From positions 1-12,865 of the forward strand of contig CAZELH010000023.1 of NCBI GenBank assembly GCA_964513095.1: a stretch of DNA of 12,865 bases. Reading direction: 5' to 3'. The first letter of the stretch is position 1. Every line of letters begins with the position of its first letter. Below, in pieces: positions 1 to 6,461 of this stretch. The notes beneath the pieces were generated by a model, which saw only the letters and a list, made by a program, of their open reading frames with translations, was not told the DNA's origin and searched no databases. The DNA is from JBDKGD01 sp964513095 (lineage in GTDB: Bacteria; Patescibacteriota; Minisyncoccia; UBA6257; 2-01-FULL-56-20). Position numbers and translations under genes: made by a program.

Positions 1-1
1 T

Positions 2-325
2 ATGGATTCACAAAAACAGTTTTTGCCCGGAGTCAGTAATCTTTTTGAGGAGTTGGGGATCACTCAGCTTTCCGCTGAAAAGCGAGAGGCGCTTGAACTT
101 AAAATCGCAACGGTGTTGGCGCAGAGCGTATTGATGCGATGTATTGATGTGTTGTCTGACAGCCAAAAAGAGGAGTTGCGAATGCTTTTAGAAGGTCATC
201 CTGATGACCCTGACACGCTGTATGATTTTTTGAAAAAGAATGTTGCTGATTTTGATGGTATTGCGAGCGAAGAAATTACCAAATTTCGACAGCAGGCGGC
301 AGATTTTTTGGGAGCGGTTGCGTAG
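2..325 (+). CDS. DUF5663-like small protein (function unknown)
   Basis: A 107-residue acidic, mostly helical protein. No signal peptide or membrane segment is visible. The pattern of an N-terminal FxEELGI segment (about 14-20), a helix rich in Leu/Ile/Val (31-50), LSDSQKEEL (51-59), then DTLYDFLKKNVADFDGI (71-87) resembles the DUF5663 proteins common in Patescibacteria; this is recalled from family knowledge, not searched. Function is unknown. The ATG is at base 2, so the true start could lie upstream of the window and no ribosome-binding site can be seen. The gene ends with TAG and a terminator follows about 45 bases later, so it is not obviously cotranscribed with rpsO. Confidence 0.7.
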   Translation: MDSQKQFLPGVSNLFEELGITQLSAEKREALELKIATVLAQSVLMRCIDVLSDSQKEELRMLLEGHPDDPDTLYDFLKKNVADFDGIASEEITKFRQQAADFLGAVA

Positions 326-371
326 CCCATCTTCTTTCTTTGTTCATAACGAAAACCTCTTATTTCTCGAT

Positions 372-396
372 AAAACCCTGTAAAAACGGGGTTTTT
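372..396 (+). terminator. Rho-independent terminator after the DUF5663-like gene
   Basis: The arm AAAACCC (372-378) pairs with GGGTTTT (389-395) around a 10-base loop, and the transcript continues in T. It separates the first gene from rpsO. The stem is short, so efficiency is uncertain. Confidence 0.65.
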
Positions 397-405
397 CGGC
401 TTCTC

Positions 406-434
406 TTGCGTTTTATAGCTTTTTCTGGTACTAT
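406..434 (+). promoter_or_regulatory. rpsO promoter with a near-zero leader
   Basis: TTGCGT (406-411) and TACTAT (429-434) are separated by exactly 17 bases, a sigma70-type arrangement. A start about 7 bases after the -10 falls near base 441, only about 3 bases before the rpsO ATG at 444. An overlapping alternative -10, TATGAT (432-437), would place the start on the ATG itself. No SD sequence precedes the ATG. The mRNA is therefore predicted to be leaderless or almost so. Confidence 0.6.
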
Positions 435-443
435 GATGGGTAC

Positions 444-710
444 ATGTTAACTAAATTAGTCAAGTCGAGAATAATCAGTGCCCACCAGACTCACAAGTCT
501 GATACGGGTTCCGCATCTGTTCAGGTGGGCGTTTTGTCTCGCCAGATTGATGAACTTACTGGTCATTTGAAAAAGAATCCGAAAGACAACCATTCTCGTC
601 GGGGTCTTCTTGCGATGGTGAATCAACGCCGTAAATTATTGGCGTATATGAGTCGCAAGGAACCAGAAGTCTACAGCAAGCTTATTAAAAAGCTTGGGTT
701 AAAGAAGTAA
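444..710 (+). CDS. rpsO: 30S ribosomal protein S15
   Basis: An 88-residue protein of the usual S15 length. It carries the family signature: HxTHKSDTGSxxVQV around residues 14-28, the LSRQIDELTGHL helix (31-42), and DNHSRRGLLAMVNQRRKLLAYM (48-69), including the conserved H-x-x-D and SRRGLL elements. S15 binds 16S rRNA in the platform of the small subunit and is an early assembly protein. The start is fixed by the ATG at 444, which gives the canonical N-terminus and lies about 10 bases after a good -10 box. As in many bacteria rpsO lies upstream of pnp, but here a terminator and a NYN-domain gene come between them. No SD is seen. Confidence 0.97.
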   Translation: MLTKLVKSRIISAHQTHKSDTGSASVQVGVLSRQIDELTGHLKKNPKDNHSRRGLLAMVNQRRKLLAYMSRKEPEVYSKLIKKLGLKK

Positions 711-719
711 CTTCCTCTT

Positions 720-755
720 GATAGCCCCCTGCTGTATGCAGGGGATTATCTTTTT
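720..755 (+). terminator. Rho-independent terminator after rpsO
   Basis: CCCCTGC (726-732) pairs with GCAGGGG (738-744) around the loop TGTAT, with an outer GATA/TATC pair (720-723/747-750), followed by TTTTT (751-755). It is a strong hairpin and suggests that the NYN-pnp unit needs its own promoter. Confidence 0.88.
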
Positions 756-868
756 ATATACTATATTGGTGGATTGTAGGTATTTCTTATTTTTTTAACG
801 ATTTCGGTTGAGATTTTCTTTTTATTCCGATTCTTTTTCCTCTTTGACTCTTTTTTGGCGAACATGTG

Positions 869-896
869 TTTGTTTTTTATATACACGTTTTATTAT
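869..896 (+). promoter_or_regulatory. Possible promoter of the NYN-pnp unit
   Basis: TATTAT (891-896) ends 5 bases before the ATG at 902, with a weak -35-like TTTGTT (869-874) 16 bases upstream. Transcription would begin at about the start codon. The -35 is poor and the stretch is T-rich, so this is tentative. It fits the rpsO terminator upstream and the lack of an SD sequence. Confidence 0.35.
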
Positions 897-901
897 TTTT
901 T

Positions 902-1489
902 ATGAAAAAATCTGTTTCGGGAGTTCTTGCTCCTTCATATACAAATCAACGCGTTGGTATATTCGTTGATGTTCAAAATTTATACCACTCTTCTAAAAAT
1001 TTATACCACGGACGAGTTAATTATCCAGAGTTGCTTAAAGCTTTAACTGGCAATCGTCAGTTGATTCGCTCTATTGGATATGTGGTGAAAAGTGAAACTG
1101 CGGCAGGTGAATCTTCTTTTTTTGATGCTTTGGAAAAAGCGGGCATGGAGCTTCGGATGAAAGATTTGCAGGTGTATCCTGATGGTACTAAAAAAGCGGA
1201 TTGGGATATTGGAATGGCGGTCGATGCGATTCGCATGGCGCCTTCACTTGATGTGGTGGTGTTGGTTACGGGAGACGGTGATTTTTTGCCCGCTGTTGAT
1301 TATTTGAAATGGGGTATTGGTTGTTTGGTTGAAGTGGCGGCGTTTAAGCGTAGTACGTCTACGAAAATCCAAGAAGCGGCTGATCGATTTATTAATTTAG
1401 AAGACGTGCCACGCATTATTTTGCGTTCCACAGTTGCTTCGCATGGTCGTCGTGTGCCATCATCTGATTATAGAAATACTTATGAATAG
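902..1489 (+). CDS. NYN-domain (LabA/DUF88-like) predicted ribonuclease
   Basis: A 195-residue protein with one NYN (PIN-like) domain at about residues 17-168. The expected acidic site is visible: GIFVDVQN (D23, N26), KKADWDIGMAVDAI (D102, D108) and VLVTGDGDF (D125, D127). Such residues bind divalent metal in PIN/NYN ribonucleases, so an RNA-cleaving role is a family inference; the substrate is unknown. I chose ATG 902 over the in-frame ATG at 866 because the extra 12 residues are a hydrophobic stretch unlike the family and because a -10-like box lies between them. The TAG stop (1487-1489) overlaps the pnp ATG (1482) by 8 bases, implying translational coupling. It lies between rpsO and pnp, which suggests a role in RNA processing or decay with PNPase. 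The last 25 residues are basic and probably disordered. Confidence 0.88.
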   Translation: MKKSVSGVLAPSYTNQRVGIFVDVQNLYHSSKNLYHGRVNYPELLKALTGNRQLIRSIGYVVKSETAAGESSFFDALEKAGMELRMKDLQVYPDGTKKADWDIGMAVDAIRMAPSLDVVVLVTGDGDFLPAVDYLKWGIGCLVEVAAFKRSTSTKIQEAADRFINLEDVPRIILRSTVASHGRRVPSSDYRNTYE

Positions 1490-3596
1490 AAAAAAATTTA
1501 GCATTTTGGTTGGGGGAAAACCGTTGAATATCGAAGTTTCGCGATTGGCGGAACAGGCGGATGCGGCGGTATTGGCACAATACGGAGATACCGTGGTGTT
1601 GGCTACCGTTGTTATGGGTGAGCGCGACGAGGCGCTTGATTACTTGCCACTGAAAGTTGAGTACGAAGAACGATTTTATGCCGCAGGGCAAATTTTAGGG
1701 AGTCGATATGTGCGACGCGAAGGAAAATCTTCTGAAGATGCTATATTGACCGGTCGCTTAATTGATCGAACTATTCGTCCTCTTTTTGATAGTCGCATGC
1801 GAAGACAAATACAGGTTGTTGTGACTGTTTTGTCTTTCGATCGTGAAAATACGCCTGATTTTGTGGGTCTTATCGCGGCTTCTACCGCACTTTCTCTTTC
1901 TTCTGTTCCGTTTGCTGGTCCGGTGGCGGCAGTGCGGGTGGCGCGAATGGGAGGCGAGTTGGTGATTAATCCAACTGTTGCACAGCTTGCAGATCCGGCG
2001 GTAACGTTTGAGGCCTTTGTGGCTGGTCCTGCCGGAAAAATTAATATGATTGAGCTTGGAGGATATGAAGCGAAAGAAGCGGATGTTATTTCTGCGTTTA
2101 CCAAAGCCCAGACAGAAATTGATGCCTTGGTTTCATTTCAAAATAGTATTGCTGGTGAATTGGCTAAGAAAAAACAAGACGTGCCTTTGTATGCTATCGC
2201 GGAAGAATTTTCCACCGCTATTAAAGCTTTTTTGAAAGATACGCTTGAACCAGCGATGTACGCGCCTGATAAATTGGTGCAAAAACAGAACATGGCACAA
2301 TTGAAGCAAGACTTAATTGATCACGTTGCGCATTTAAATAGCGCGCGTGCCGCTATTGGAGAAACGTTGTGGCATGAAAAAGATGCATTTATTGTGCTTG
2401 AAGAGGCGCTTGATGAGTTATTGCATAAAAATATCTTGGAACACGATCGTCGACCTGATGGTCGAGGACTTACTCAACTTCGTGATTTGTATGGCGAGGT
2501 CGGGCTTTTTGAACGCACACATGGATCTGCGTTGTTTATGCGCGGTAATACACAAGCTTTGGCGGTCGCAACCATTGCTCCCCCTGGTCAGCACCAGCTT
2601 GTTGAAACCATGGAGACCAGTGGCAAAAGACATTTTATGCTCCACTATAACTTCCCACCGTTTTCTGTTGGTGAGGTAGGTAGCTTTCGTGGCCCTGGGC
2701 GACGAGAGATAGGCCATGGTGCCCTTGCGAAGAAAGCAGTTGAGCCACTGTTGCCTGAATCTTCCGTGTTTCCATACGCGGTGCGTGTTGTTTCCGAAAT
2801 TCTTTCTTCAAACGGTTCGTCATCGATGGCAACGGTATCGGCGGCGGTGATGGCTTTGATGGACGCGGGGGTTCCGTTGAAAAAACCGGCGGCGGGCATT
2901 GCGATGGGTATTATTTCTGGACACGATGGACGGTACAAAGTGCTTACTGATATCCAAGGCCCTGAAGATCATTACGGTGATATGGATTTTAAGGTGGCAG
3001 GAACTGATAGTGGTGTGAATGCCGTGCAACTTGATGTGAAATTCGAAGGACTTAGTATTCCAATGATTGAAAAAACATTACTTCAAGCACGTGACGCGCG
3101 ATTGCAAATTTTGGAAGTAATGCATTCGGTGATCGCTTCTCCTCGACCAGAAATTTCGAAATACGCGCCTCGCATTTTAACTCTAAAAATTAATCCGGAA
3201 AAAATAGGTATGGTTATTGGTCCCGGCGGTAAAACGATTAATGGTTTGATTGCTAAGTACGGATTGGTTTCCATTGATATCGAAGAAGACGGTAGTGTCT
3301 TTATTTCTTCCAATGAGCCAACCGGTGCTGCGGTGGCTTACAAAGAAATCGCGGGCATGACCAAAGAATTTACAATTGGCGAAATTGTAGAAGGTGAGGT
3401 TATTAAAATTTTAGATTTTGGCGCTATTGTTGATCTTGGTGGAGGACTTGATGGCATGATTCACGTTTCAGAACTTCGCGATGGCTACACAAAGAGTGTG
3501 GCAGATGTGGTGAAGATAGGGGACTTTGTGCGAGCGAAAGTGGTAAAACTAGAAGATGGCAGAATTGGACTTTCGATTAAGCAGATGAAACCGTAA
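1482..3596 (+). CDS. pnp: Polyribonucleotide nucleotidyltransferase (PNPase)
   Basis: A 704-residue enzyme of typical length. It degrades RNA 3' to 5' by phosphorolysis and can also polymerise from NDPs. In order: RNase PH domain 1 (with the conserved KSSEDAILTGRLIDRTIRP segment near 80-100), the helical linker, and RNase PH domain 2. The active domain shows GRREIGHG (406-413), SSNGSSSMATVSA, and GDMDFKVAGT with the metal-binding acidic pair D500/D502. A KH domain follows with IGPGGKTI (579-586), then a C-terminal S1 domain starting around 635 (GEIVEGEV...GGGLDGMIHVSEL). The ATG at 1482 gives the standard N-terminus; the longer in-frame ATG at 1434 would lie inside the NYN gene and adds unrelated residues. 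There is no SD, so initiation probably depends on coupling to the overlapping NYN gene. It ends with TAA and a terminator. Confidence 0.97.
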   Translation: MNRKKFSILVGGKPLNIEVSRLAEQADAAVLAQYGDTVVLATVVMGERDEALDYLPLKVEYEERFYAAGQILGSRYVRREGKSSEDAILTGRLIDRTIRPLFDSRMRRQIQVVVTVLSFDRENTPDFVGLIAASTALSLSSVPFAGPVAAVRVARMGGELVINPTVAQLADPAVTFEAFVAGPAGKINMIELGGYEAKEADVISAFTKAQTEIDALVSFQNSIAGELAKKKQDVPLYAIAEEFSTAIKAFLKDTLEPAMYAPDKLVQKQNMAQLKQDLIDHVAHLNSARAAIGETLWHEKDAFIVLEEALDELLHKNILEHDRRPDGRGLTQLRDLYGEVGLFERTHGSALFMRGNTQALAVATIAPPGQHQLVETMETSGKRHFMLHYNFPPFSVGEVGSFRGPGRREIGHGALAKKAVEPLLPESSVFPYAVRVVSEILSSNGSSSMATVSAAVMALMDAGVPLKKPAAGIAMGIISGHDGRYKVLTDIQGPEDHYGDMDFKVAGTDSGVNAVQLDVKFEGLSIPMIEKTLLQARDARLQILEVMHSVIASPRPEISKYAPRILTLKINPEKIGMVIGPGGKTINGLIAKYGLVSIDIEEDGSVFISSNEPTGAAVAYKEIAGMTKEFTIGEIVEGEVIKILDFGAIVDLGGGLDGMIHVSELRDGYTKSVADVVKIGDFVRAKVVKLEDGRIGLSIKQMKP

Positions 3597-3618
3597 GAAG
3601 TTAACGGGTTTAGGAATT

Positions 3619-3653
3619 AAAAACCATTCGATCCAAAAGACGGGTGGTTTTTT
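3619..3653 (+). terminator. Rho-independent terminator after pnp
   Basis: AAAAACCA (3619-3626) pairs with TGGTTTTT (3645-3652), with an inner CG/CG pair (3629-3630/3641-3642), and ends in a T-run. It lies about 22 bases after the pnp stop and immediately before the next promoter. Confidence 0.8.
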
Positions 3654-3655
3654 GT

Positions 3656-3684
3656 TTGTCAAATTCATTAAGATCGTGTATGGT
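3656..3684 (+). promoter_or_regulatory. Promoter of the 70-residue ORF at 3704
   Basis: TTGTCA (3656-3661), a 17-base spacer and TATGGT (3679-3684). The predicted start near 3691 leaves a leader of about 13 bases that contains the SD sequence AGGAG (3694-3698). It directly follows the pnp terminator. Confidence 0.6.
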
Positions 3685-3703
3685 CTTTTTGAAAGGAGTT
3701 TTT

Positions 3704-3916
3704 ATGGAAGTTCATGTTGGGACAAATGTAGTGTCTGCAGGTCGAGATGTTGACCAAAAGAACCTCGACAATCTTTCTTATACGGACGAACAAATTGAGC
3801 GTGAATATTGTTGGAGAGTCGGTATTTTTCAAGGCATGGGTTATCCTCGTGAAGAAGCTATGGAAATGGCTCGAGTCCTCACTGATAGTTGGAAACGCAA
3901 CGTCCTCGGTCTTTAA
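3704..3916 (+). CDS. Hypothetical small protein, 70 residues
   Basis: I do not recognise this protein. It starts at ATG 3704, fixed by AGGAG at 3694-3698 with a 5-base gap; upstream in-frame alternatives lie in the pnp terminator. The first 25 residues look flexible. The rest (YTDEQIEREYCWRVGIFQGMGYPREEAMEMARVLTDSWKRN, given here as YTDEQIEREYCWRVGIF at about 26-42, then EEAMEMARVLTDSW) reads as two amphipathic helices joined by a GMGYP turn. No membrane segment or signal peptide is seen. It is a monocistronic unit with a clear promoter and a strong terminator, which argues that it is a real expressed gene. The GYPREEAMEMA segment has the look of a UBA-like helical turn, but I would not assign it. 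Confidence 0.72.
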   Translation: MEVHVGTNVVSAGRDVDQKNLDNLSYTDEQIEREYCWRVGIFQGMGYPREEAMEMARVLTDSWKRNVLGL

Positions 3917-3934
3917 TTGATATCTATTTCAATT

Positions 3935-3967
3935 CCACACCTGCCTACATGGCATGTGTGGTTTTTT
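3935..3967 (+). terminator. Rho-independent terminator after the 70-residue ORF
   Basis: CCACAC (3935-3940) pairs with GTGTGG (3956-3961). A further GCC/GGC stem (3943-3945/3951-3953) lies above one mismatch and closes a TACAT loop. Six T follow (3962-3967). A strong, textbook structure. Confidence 0.9.
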
Positions 3968-3973
3968 GTTGGC

Positions 3974-4003
3974 TTGACGCATATGGGTGTTTTGTGGTAT
4001 TAC
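3974..4003 (+). promoter_or_regulatory. Promoter of the 183-residue ORF at 4106
   Basis: TTGACG (3974-3979), an 18-base spacer, TATTAC (3998-4003). The predicted start near 4010 gives a leader of about 95 bases, the longest in the window, carrying a hairpin (4041-4063). Confidence 0.55.
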
Positions 4004-4040
4004 AGTGGTATCGCTTTTTTGAAAATTTGAAAATAATTTT

Positions 4041-4063
4041 GGATTGGTATTTTTTATCAATCC
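4041..4063 (+). promoter_or_regulatory. Hairpin in the leader of the 183-residue ORF
   Basis: GGATTGGTA (4041-4049) pairs with TATCAATCC (4055-4063), with one G-T pair and a TTTTT loop. It sits midway between promoter and SD. It could stabilise or regulate the leader, or simply be chance AT-rich pairing; no known riboswitch is recognised. Confidence 0.4.
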
Positions 4064-4105
4064 GTTTTTACCTCTTTTGTGCGGAAAAGAGATAGGAGAA
4101 TTTGT

Positions 4106-4657
4106 ATGTTAATAACATCGGCTTACGAAAAAAAAATGCTCACCGTAAAGGGTGGGGTAAGGATTGAAGGCTTGCTGAGCTCTTTCGAGCCGGCTCGTTT
4201 TTTTTGCGTGAACAACTCCGAGCTTTCCGCTGACCTCAAAAATATTCCACGTATTTGGCATGTGGATCATCGTTTTGAGGAGTGGTTTTTGTCTGGCACG
4301 GCGGCTGATCCTTCTCTATTGGTGGATACCGCGCTTATTTCATATCAAGACAGTGAACGAGCTTGTTTTGATTGGGAGATTGCTCAAGCTCTTGGCGGAT
4401 ACGATGCCATTTGCGTCACGCTTCACCAAGCGTGGAAAATTTTGGCTTATTCGCCAAACCTTCTTCTTGGTAACTGCGAGACCGACGTTAATGATAAAAA
4501 CATCTTTTACGTGAAAGATGTTAATGATATTCCCAGGCAAGTCGTGTTTGAATGGAGTCCATCTCATTGTGCATGGGCGATTTTGGCTGCGGAAGTTGAT
4601 GAACCGGGGTCGCATGATCCGTGGTCGGCTGGTCGTCGCTTTTTTACGCTTAGCTAA
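4106..4657 (+). CDS. Hypothetical protein, 183 residues
   Basis: I do not recognise this protein. The start ATG 4106 is supported by AGGAG at 4094-4098 (7-base gap); an in-frame GTG at 4079 lies upstream of that SD. It is predicted soluble, with no signal peptide or membrane segment. Visible features: a repeated tryptophan/histidine content (IWHVDHRFEEWF at about 50-61, SPSHCAWAIL at 151-160), five cysteines (34, 87, 103, 124, 155) not arranged as an obvious metal site, and a central GGYDAICVTLHQAW segment (97-110) that looks like a beta-strand followed by a helix. It has its own promoter, a leader hairpin, and a strong terminator, so it is probably a real independently regulated gene. Family and role are unknown. 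Confidence 0.72.
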   Translation: MLITSAYEKKMLTVKGGVRIEGLLSSFEPARFFCVNNSELSADLKNIPRIWHVDHRFEEWFLSGTAADPSLLVDTALISYQDSERACFDWEIAQALGGYDAICVTLHQAWKILAYSPNLLLGNCETDVNDKNIFYVKDVNDIPRQVVFEWSPSHCAWAILAAEVDEPGSHDPWSAGRRFFTLS

Positions 4658-4687
4658 CTTTGTGATTTTGGCGTTTTCTTTTATGCC

Positions 4688-4716
4688 CCCCCTCGGAAAT
4701 TTTCGAGGGGGTTTTT
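4688..4716 (+). terminator. Rho-independent terminator after the 183-residue ORF
   Basis: CCCCCTCG (4688-4695) pairs with CGAGGGGG (4704-4711), and the inner AAA/TTT can extend it. TTTTT follows (4712-4716). Very stable. Confidence 0.92.
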
Positions 4717-4729
4717 GTTATGGGAGGTA

Positions 4730-4758
4730 TTGACTTTTTTAAAAAATAATGCTTTTAT
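4730..4758 (+). promoter_or_regulatory. Possible promoter of the lemA-TPM operon
   Basis: A good -35 TTGACT (4730-4735), a 17-base spacer and a weak -10 TTTTAT (4753-4758). The predicted leader is about 60 bases. The location just after a strong terminator and ahead of two genes is right; the -10 is poor. Confidence 0.42.
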
Positions 4759-4823
4759 GACGCTAGATTTTGAGTGCCTTCTAGGGTGCTTTTTCTTCAC
4801 AATTTAACCCATGGGAGTGTTGT

Positions 4824-5405
4824 ATGAAAAATATTTTGATCGGATGTGTAGTTGTTGTTTTTTTGGTTGTTCTGTCTTTGGTCTTTGTTTCAAACCGGAT
4901 TATCTCGCTTGATCAAACCAGTGAAGAAAAATTGGCGAATGTTAAGACCGCCTTACAGCGTCGGTATGACTTAATCCCAAATCTTGTTGCAACCGTAAAG
5001 GGATATGCAAAACACGAAAGCGAGACATTTGAGCAGGTTACTGCTGCTCGAGCTCGAGTTGGACAGTTTACGCTTACGCCGGAATTGCTTCGTGATCCGG
5101 AACAGTTGAAAGCTTTTCAGGCCGCTCAAAGTCAGCTATCTTCGGCGCTTACTAAGTTGTTTGCGGTTTCCGAACAATACCCGCAGTTGCGAGCGAGCGA
5201 GAATTTTCTCGCGTTGCAGGCTCAGATTGAGGGTACTGAAAATCGAATTAAGGTTGAGCGGGATAATTACAATAAGGCCGTTCGTGACTACAATACTGCC
5301 ATCCGCCAATTTCCTGGTTCTCTGGTTGCTGGATCGCGGACGGTAAAGCAATTTTTCGAAATAACAAATACGGACGTTGAGAAATCTCCTTCCGTTACGT
5401 TTTGA
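4824..5405 (+). CDS. lemA: LemA family protein
   Basis: A 193-residue LemA-type protein. An N-terminal membrane helix (about residues 4-23) is followed by the long helical LemA domain. Diagnostic segments are visible: LQRRYDLIPNLVATVKGYAKHE (44-65) and the ENRIKVERDNYNKAVRDYN region (139-157) leading into FPGSLVA (163-169). LemA proteins are membrane-anchored helical-bundle proteins whose biochemical role is not settled. The start ATG 4824 is preceded by GGGAG (4813-4817). The next gene, a TPM-domain protein, begins 23 bases after the TGA stop, and this LemA-TPM pairing is common across bacteria. The use of TGA here, in a gene of normal family length, shows TGA is a stop codon in this genome. 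Confidence 0.93.
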   Translation: MKNILIGCVVVVFLVVLSLVFVSNRIISLDQTSEEKLANVKTALQRRYDLIPNLVATVKGYAKHESETFEQVTAARARVGQFTLTPELLRDPEQLKAFQAAQSQLSSALTKLFAVSEQYPQLRASENFLALQAQIEGTENRIKVERDNYNKAVRDYNTAIRQFPGSLVAGSRTVKQFFEITNTDVEKSPSVTF

Positions 5406-5428
5406 ATGTATTTTTCAAGGAGCTTAGT

Positions 5429-6154
5429 ATGAAAATGGTTCGATTTGTCGGGATATTTTTCTTCTTATTTGGAGCTTTGGTGTTTCCCGCTCCCGAATTT
5501 CCTCGATCCCAAGGGCATGTAAATGATTTTGCCCACATGTTTTCTTCGCACACAACCGAAATCCTTGAAAGCAGATTGGTTGATTTCGAGAAGACAACCA
5601 CCAATCAGATTGCTGTGGTGACCGTGGAGACCCTCAATGGAAGAGATATTGAGGGGTATGCAAATCAACTTTTCAGAGAGTGGGGTATTGGCCAAAAAGA
5701 TAAAAATAATGGCGTCCTCATTCTTTTTGCGAAAAATGATCGAAAATCAAGAATTGAGGTTGGTCGTGGTCTTGAGGGTGTGCTGCCTGATGCAATTTGT
5801 AAGACCATCCTTGATCGAAATGTTCGACCTGATTTTCGAAATGGTAGATTTGATCAGGGCGTCACAAATGCTGTTACTGCTGTTACCGCGGCCATTGGTG
5901 GTAAATATGCAGTATCTCCTCTTCCTTCAGAAAACAATGATGGATTGCCTCTTGGATTATCCTTGGGGGCGTGGATTGTGATCATCATTATCATCCTCGT
6001 TGTTCTTCTCATTATTTTCGCTTACATTAACGACAATAGCAGTGGTGGAAGTAGTAGTTACTACTCCAGTTGTGGTAGTGATGGTGGCGGAAGCGGAGGA
6101 AGTTCTTGGGGTGGTGGGGATAGTGGTGGCGGTGGCGCTAGTAGCGACTGGTGA
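5429..6154 (+). CDS. TPM-domain (YgcG-like) membrane protein
   Basis: A 241-residue protein: a signal peptide or N-terminal membrane helix (about 4-20), a TPM domain (about 30-155), a second membrane helix (about 179-200), and a Ser/Gly-rich tail ending in repeated GGG/SGG units. TPM-type elements are visible: VNDFAHMFS (31-39), IAVVTVETLNG (61-71), FREWGIGQKDKNNGVLILFA (82-101) and RIEVGRGLEGVLPD (108-121). The domain faces outside the membrane and is called a phosphatase in some members (Psb32-like); activity here is not established. ATG 5429 is preceded by AAGGAG (5417-5422), 6 bases away. It forms an operon with lemA. The gene ends with TGA and a terminator. The Gly-rich tail is a normal feature of this family. 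Confidence 0.92.
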   Translation: MKMVRFVGIFFFLFGALVFPAPEFPRSQGHVNDFAHMFSSHTTEILESRLVDFEKTTTNQIAVVTVETLNGRDIEGYANQLFREWGIGQKDKNNGVLILFAKNDRKSRIEVGRGLEGVLPDAICKTILDRNVRPDFRNGRFDQGVTNAVTAVTAAIGGKYAVSPLPSENNDGLPLGLSLGAWIVIIIIILVVLLIIFAYINDNSSGGSSSYYSSCGSDGGGSGGSSWGGGDSGGGGASSDW

Positions 6155-6187
6155 TCCCCCCCATAATCCAATTGCCGGATCTATTTC

Positions 6188-6219
6188 AAAGGAGTTGTAT
6201 GTATTACACCTCCTTTTTT
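6188..6219 (+). terminator. Rho-independent terminator of the lemA-TPM operon
   Basis: AAAGGAG (6188-6194) pairs with CTCCTTT (6210-6216), with an upper TGTA/TACA stem (6196-6199/6205-6208) above one mismatch. The T-run is 6214-6219. The AAGGAG in the left arm resembles an SD but no gene follows it. Confidence 0.88.
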
Positions 6220-6263
6220 GTTTGGGATACACACGTTTTTAAATTGGATTCAATATTGTTCCT

Positions 6264-6294
6264 CCTTCGCCGAGCTTAGCTCGGCTTCGGAAGG
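6264..6294. repeat. Stable inverted repeat, REP-like
   Basis: GCCGAGC (6269-6275) and GCTCGGC (6279-6285) form a perfect stem around TTA; an outer CCTTC/GAAGG pair (6264-6268/6290-6294) extends it across a 4-base bulge. No T-run follows on either strand, so it is not a standard terminator. It lies between convergent transcripts (TPM operon on plus, tRNA-Gly on minus). Confidence 0.6.
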
Positions 6295-6313
6295 GCGCTT
6301 GAAAATGCTAATG

Positions 6314-6346
6314 TGCCCTTCGACTCGTTGCCACTCGCTCAGGGCA
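6314..6346. repeat. REP-like palindromic unit
   Basis: TGCCCT (6314-6319) pairs with AGGGCA (6341-6346). The inside reads CGACTCG then CTCGCTC. The combination resembles the intergenic palindrome containing CCTTCGACTCGCTCAGGG that is dispersed in many bacterial genomes, here with a few extra bases in the middle. The resemblance is from memory; copy number in this genome cannot be seen. Confidence 0.45.
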
Positions 6347-6348
6347 TA

Positions 6349-6385
6349 AGAAATTGTAAAACTCCCATTGTCGTTAACAATTTCT
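6349..6385 (-). terminator. Possible terminator of tRNA-Gly
   Basis: On the minus strand, a 9-base stem (AGAAATTGT at 6385-6377 with ACAATTTCT at 6357-6349) begins 3 bases after the tRNA CCA end. The loop is 19 bases and only a very short T tract follows, so termination is uncertain; it may instead be a processing structure. Confidence 0.3.
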
Positions 6386-6387
6386 AA

Positions 6388-6461
6388 TGGAGCGGGTAAG
6401 GGGAATCGAACCCCTTTCATCAGCTTGGAAAGCTGAGGTAATACCAGTATACGATACCCGC
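6388..6461 (-). tRNA. tRNA-Gly, anticodon TCC (reads GGA/GGG)
   Basis: On the minus strand the sequence folds as a standard cloverleaf. The acceptor GCGGGTA (6461-6455) pairs with TACCCGC (6398-6392), with discriminator T and an encoded CCA (6390-6388). The anticodon stem TCAGC/GCTGA encloses the loop TTTCCAA, giving the anticodon TCC. The T arm AGGGG-TTCGATT-CCCCT is perfect. The D stem has one T-T mismatch. The sequence closely resembles the E. coli glyT tRNA from memory, including the TCGTATA segment of the D arm. No convincing promoter is seen upstream on the minus strand; TACAAT about 80 bases upstream is the best candidate -10. Confidence 0.95.

Noticed and set aside
1676..2104. Long antisense open frame inside pnp
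   Set aside because: It is a shadow of the pnp codon pattern, with no start signal and a Thr/Ser/Arg-rich low-information product.
5403..6154. TGA recoded as glycine, as in Absconditabacteria/Gracilibacteria
   Set aside because: TGA ends the lemA-like, TPM and nucleotidyltransferase genes at sensible lengths, and no in-frame TGA occurs inside any conserved gene here.
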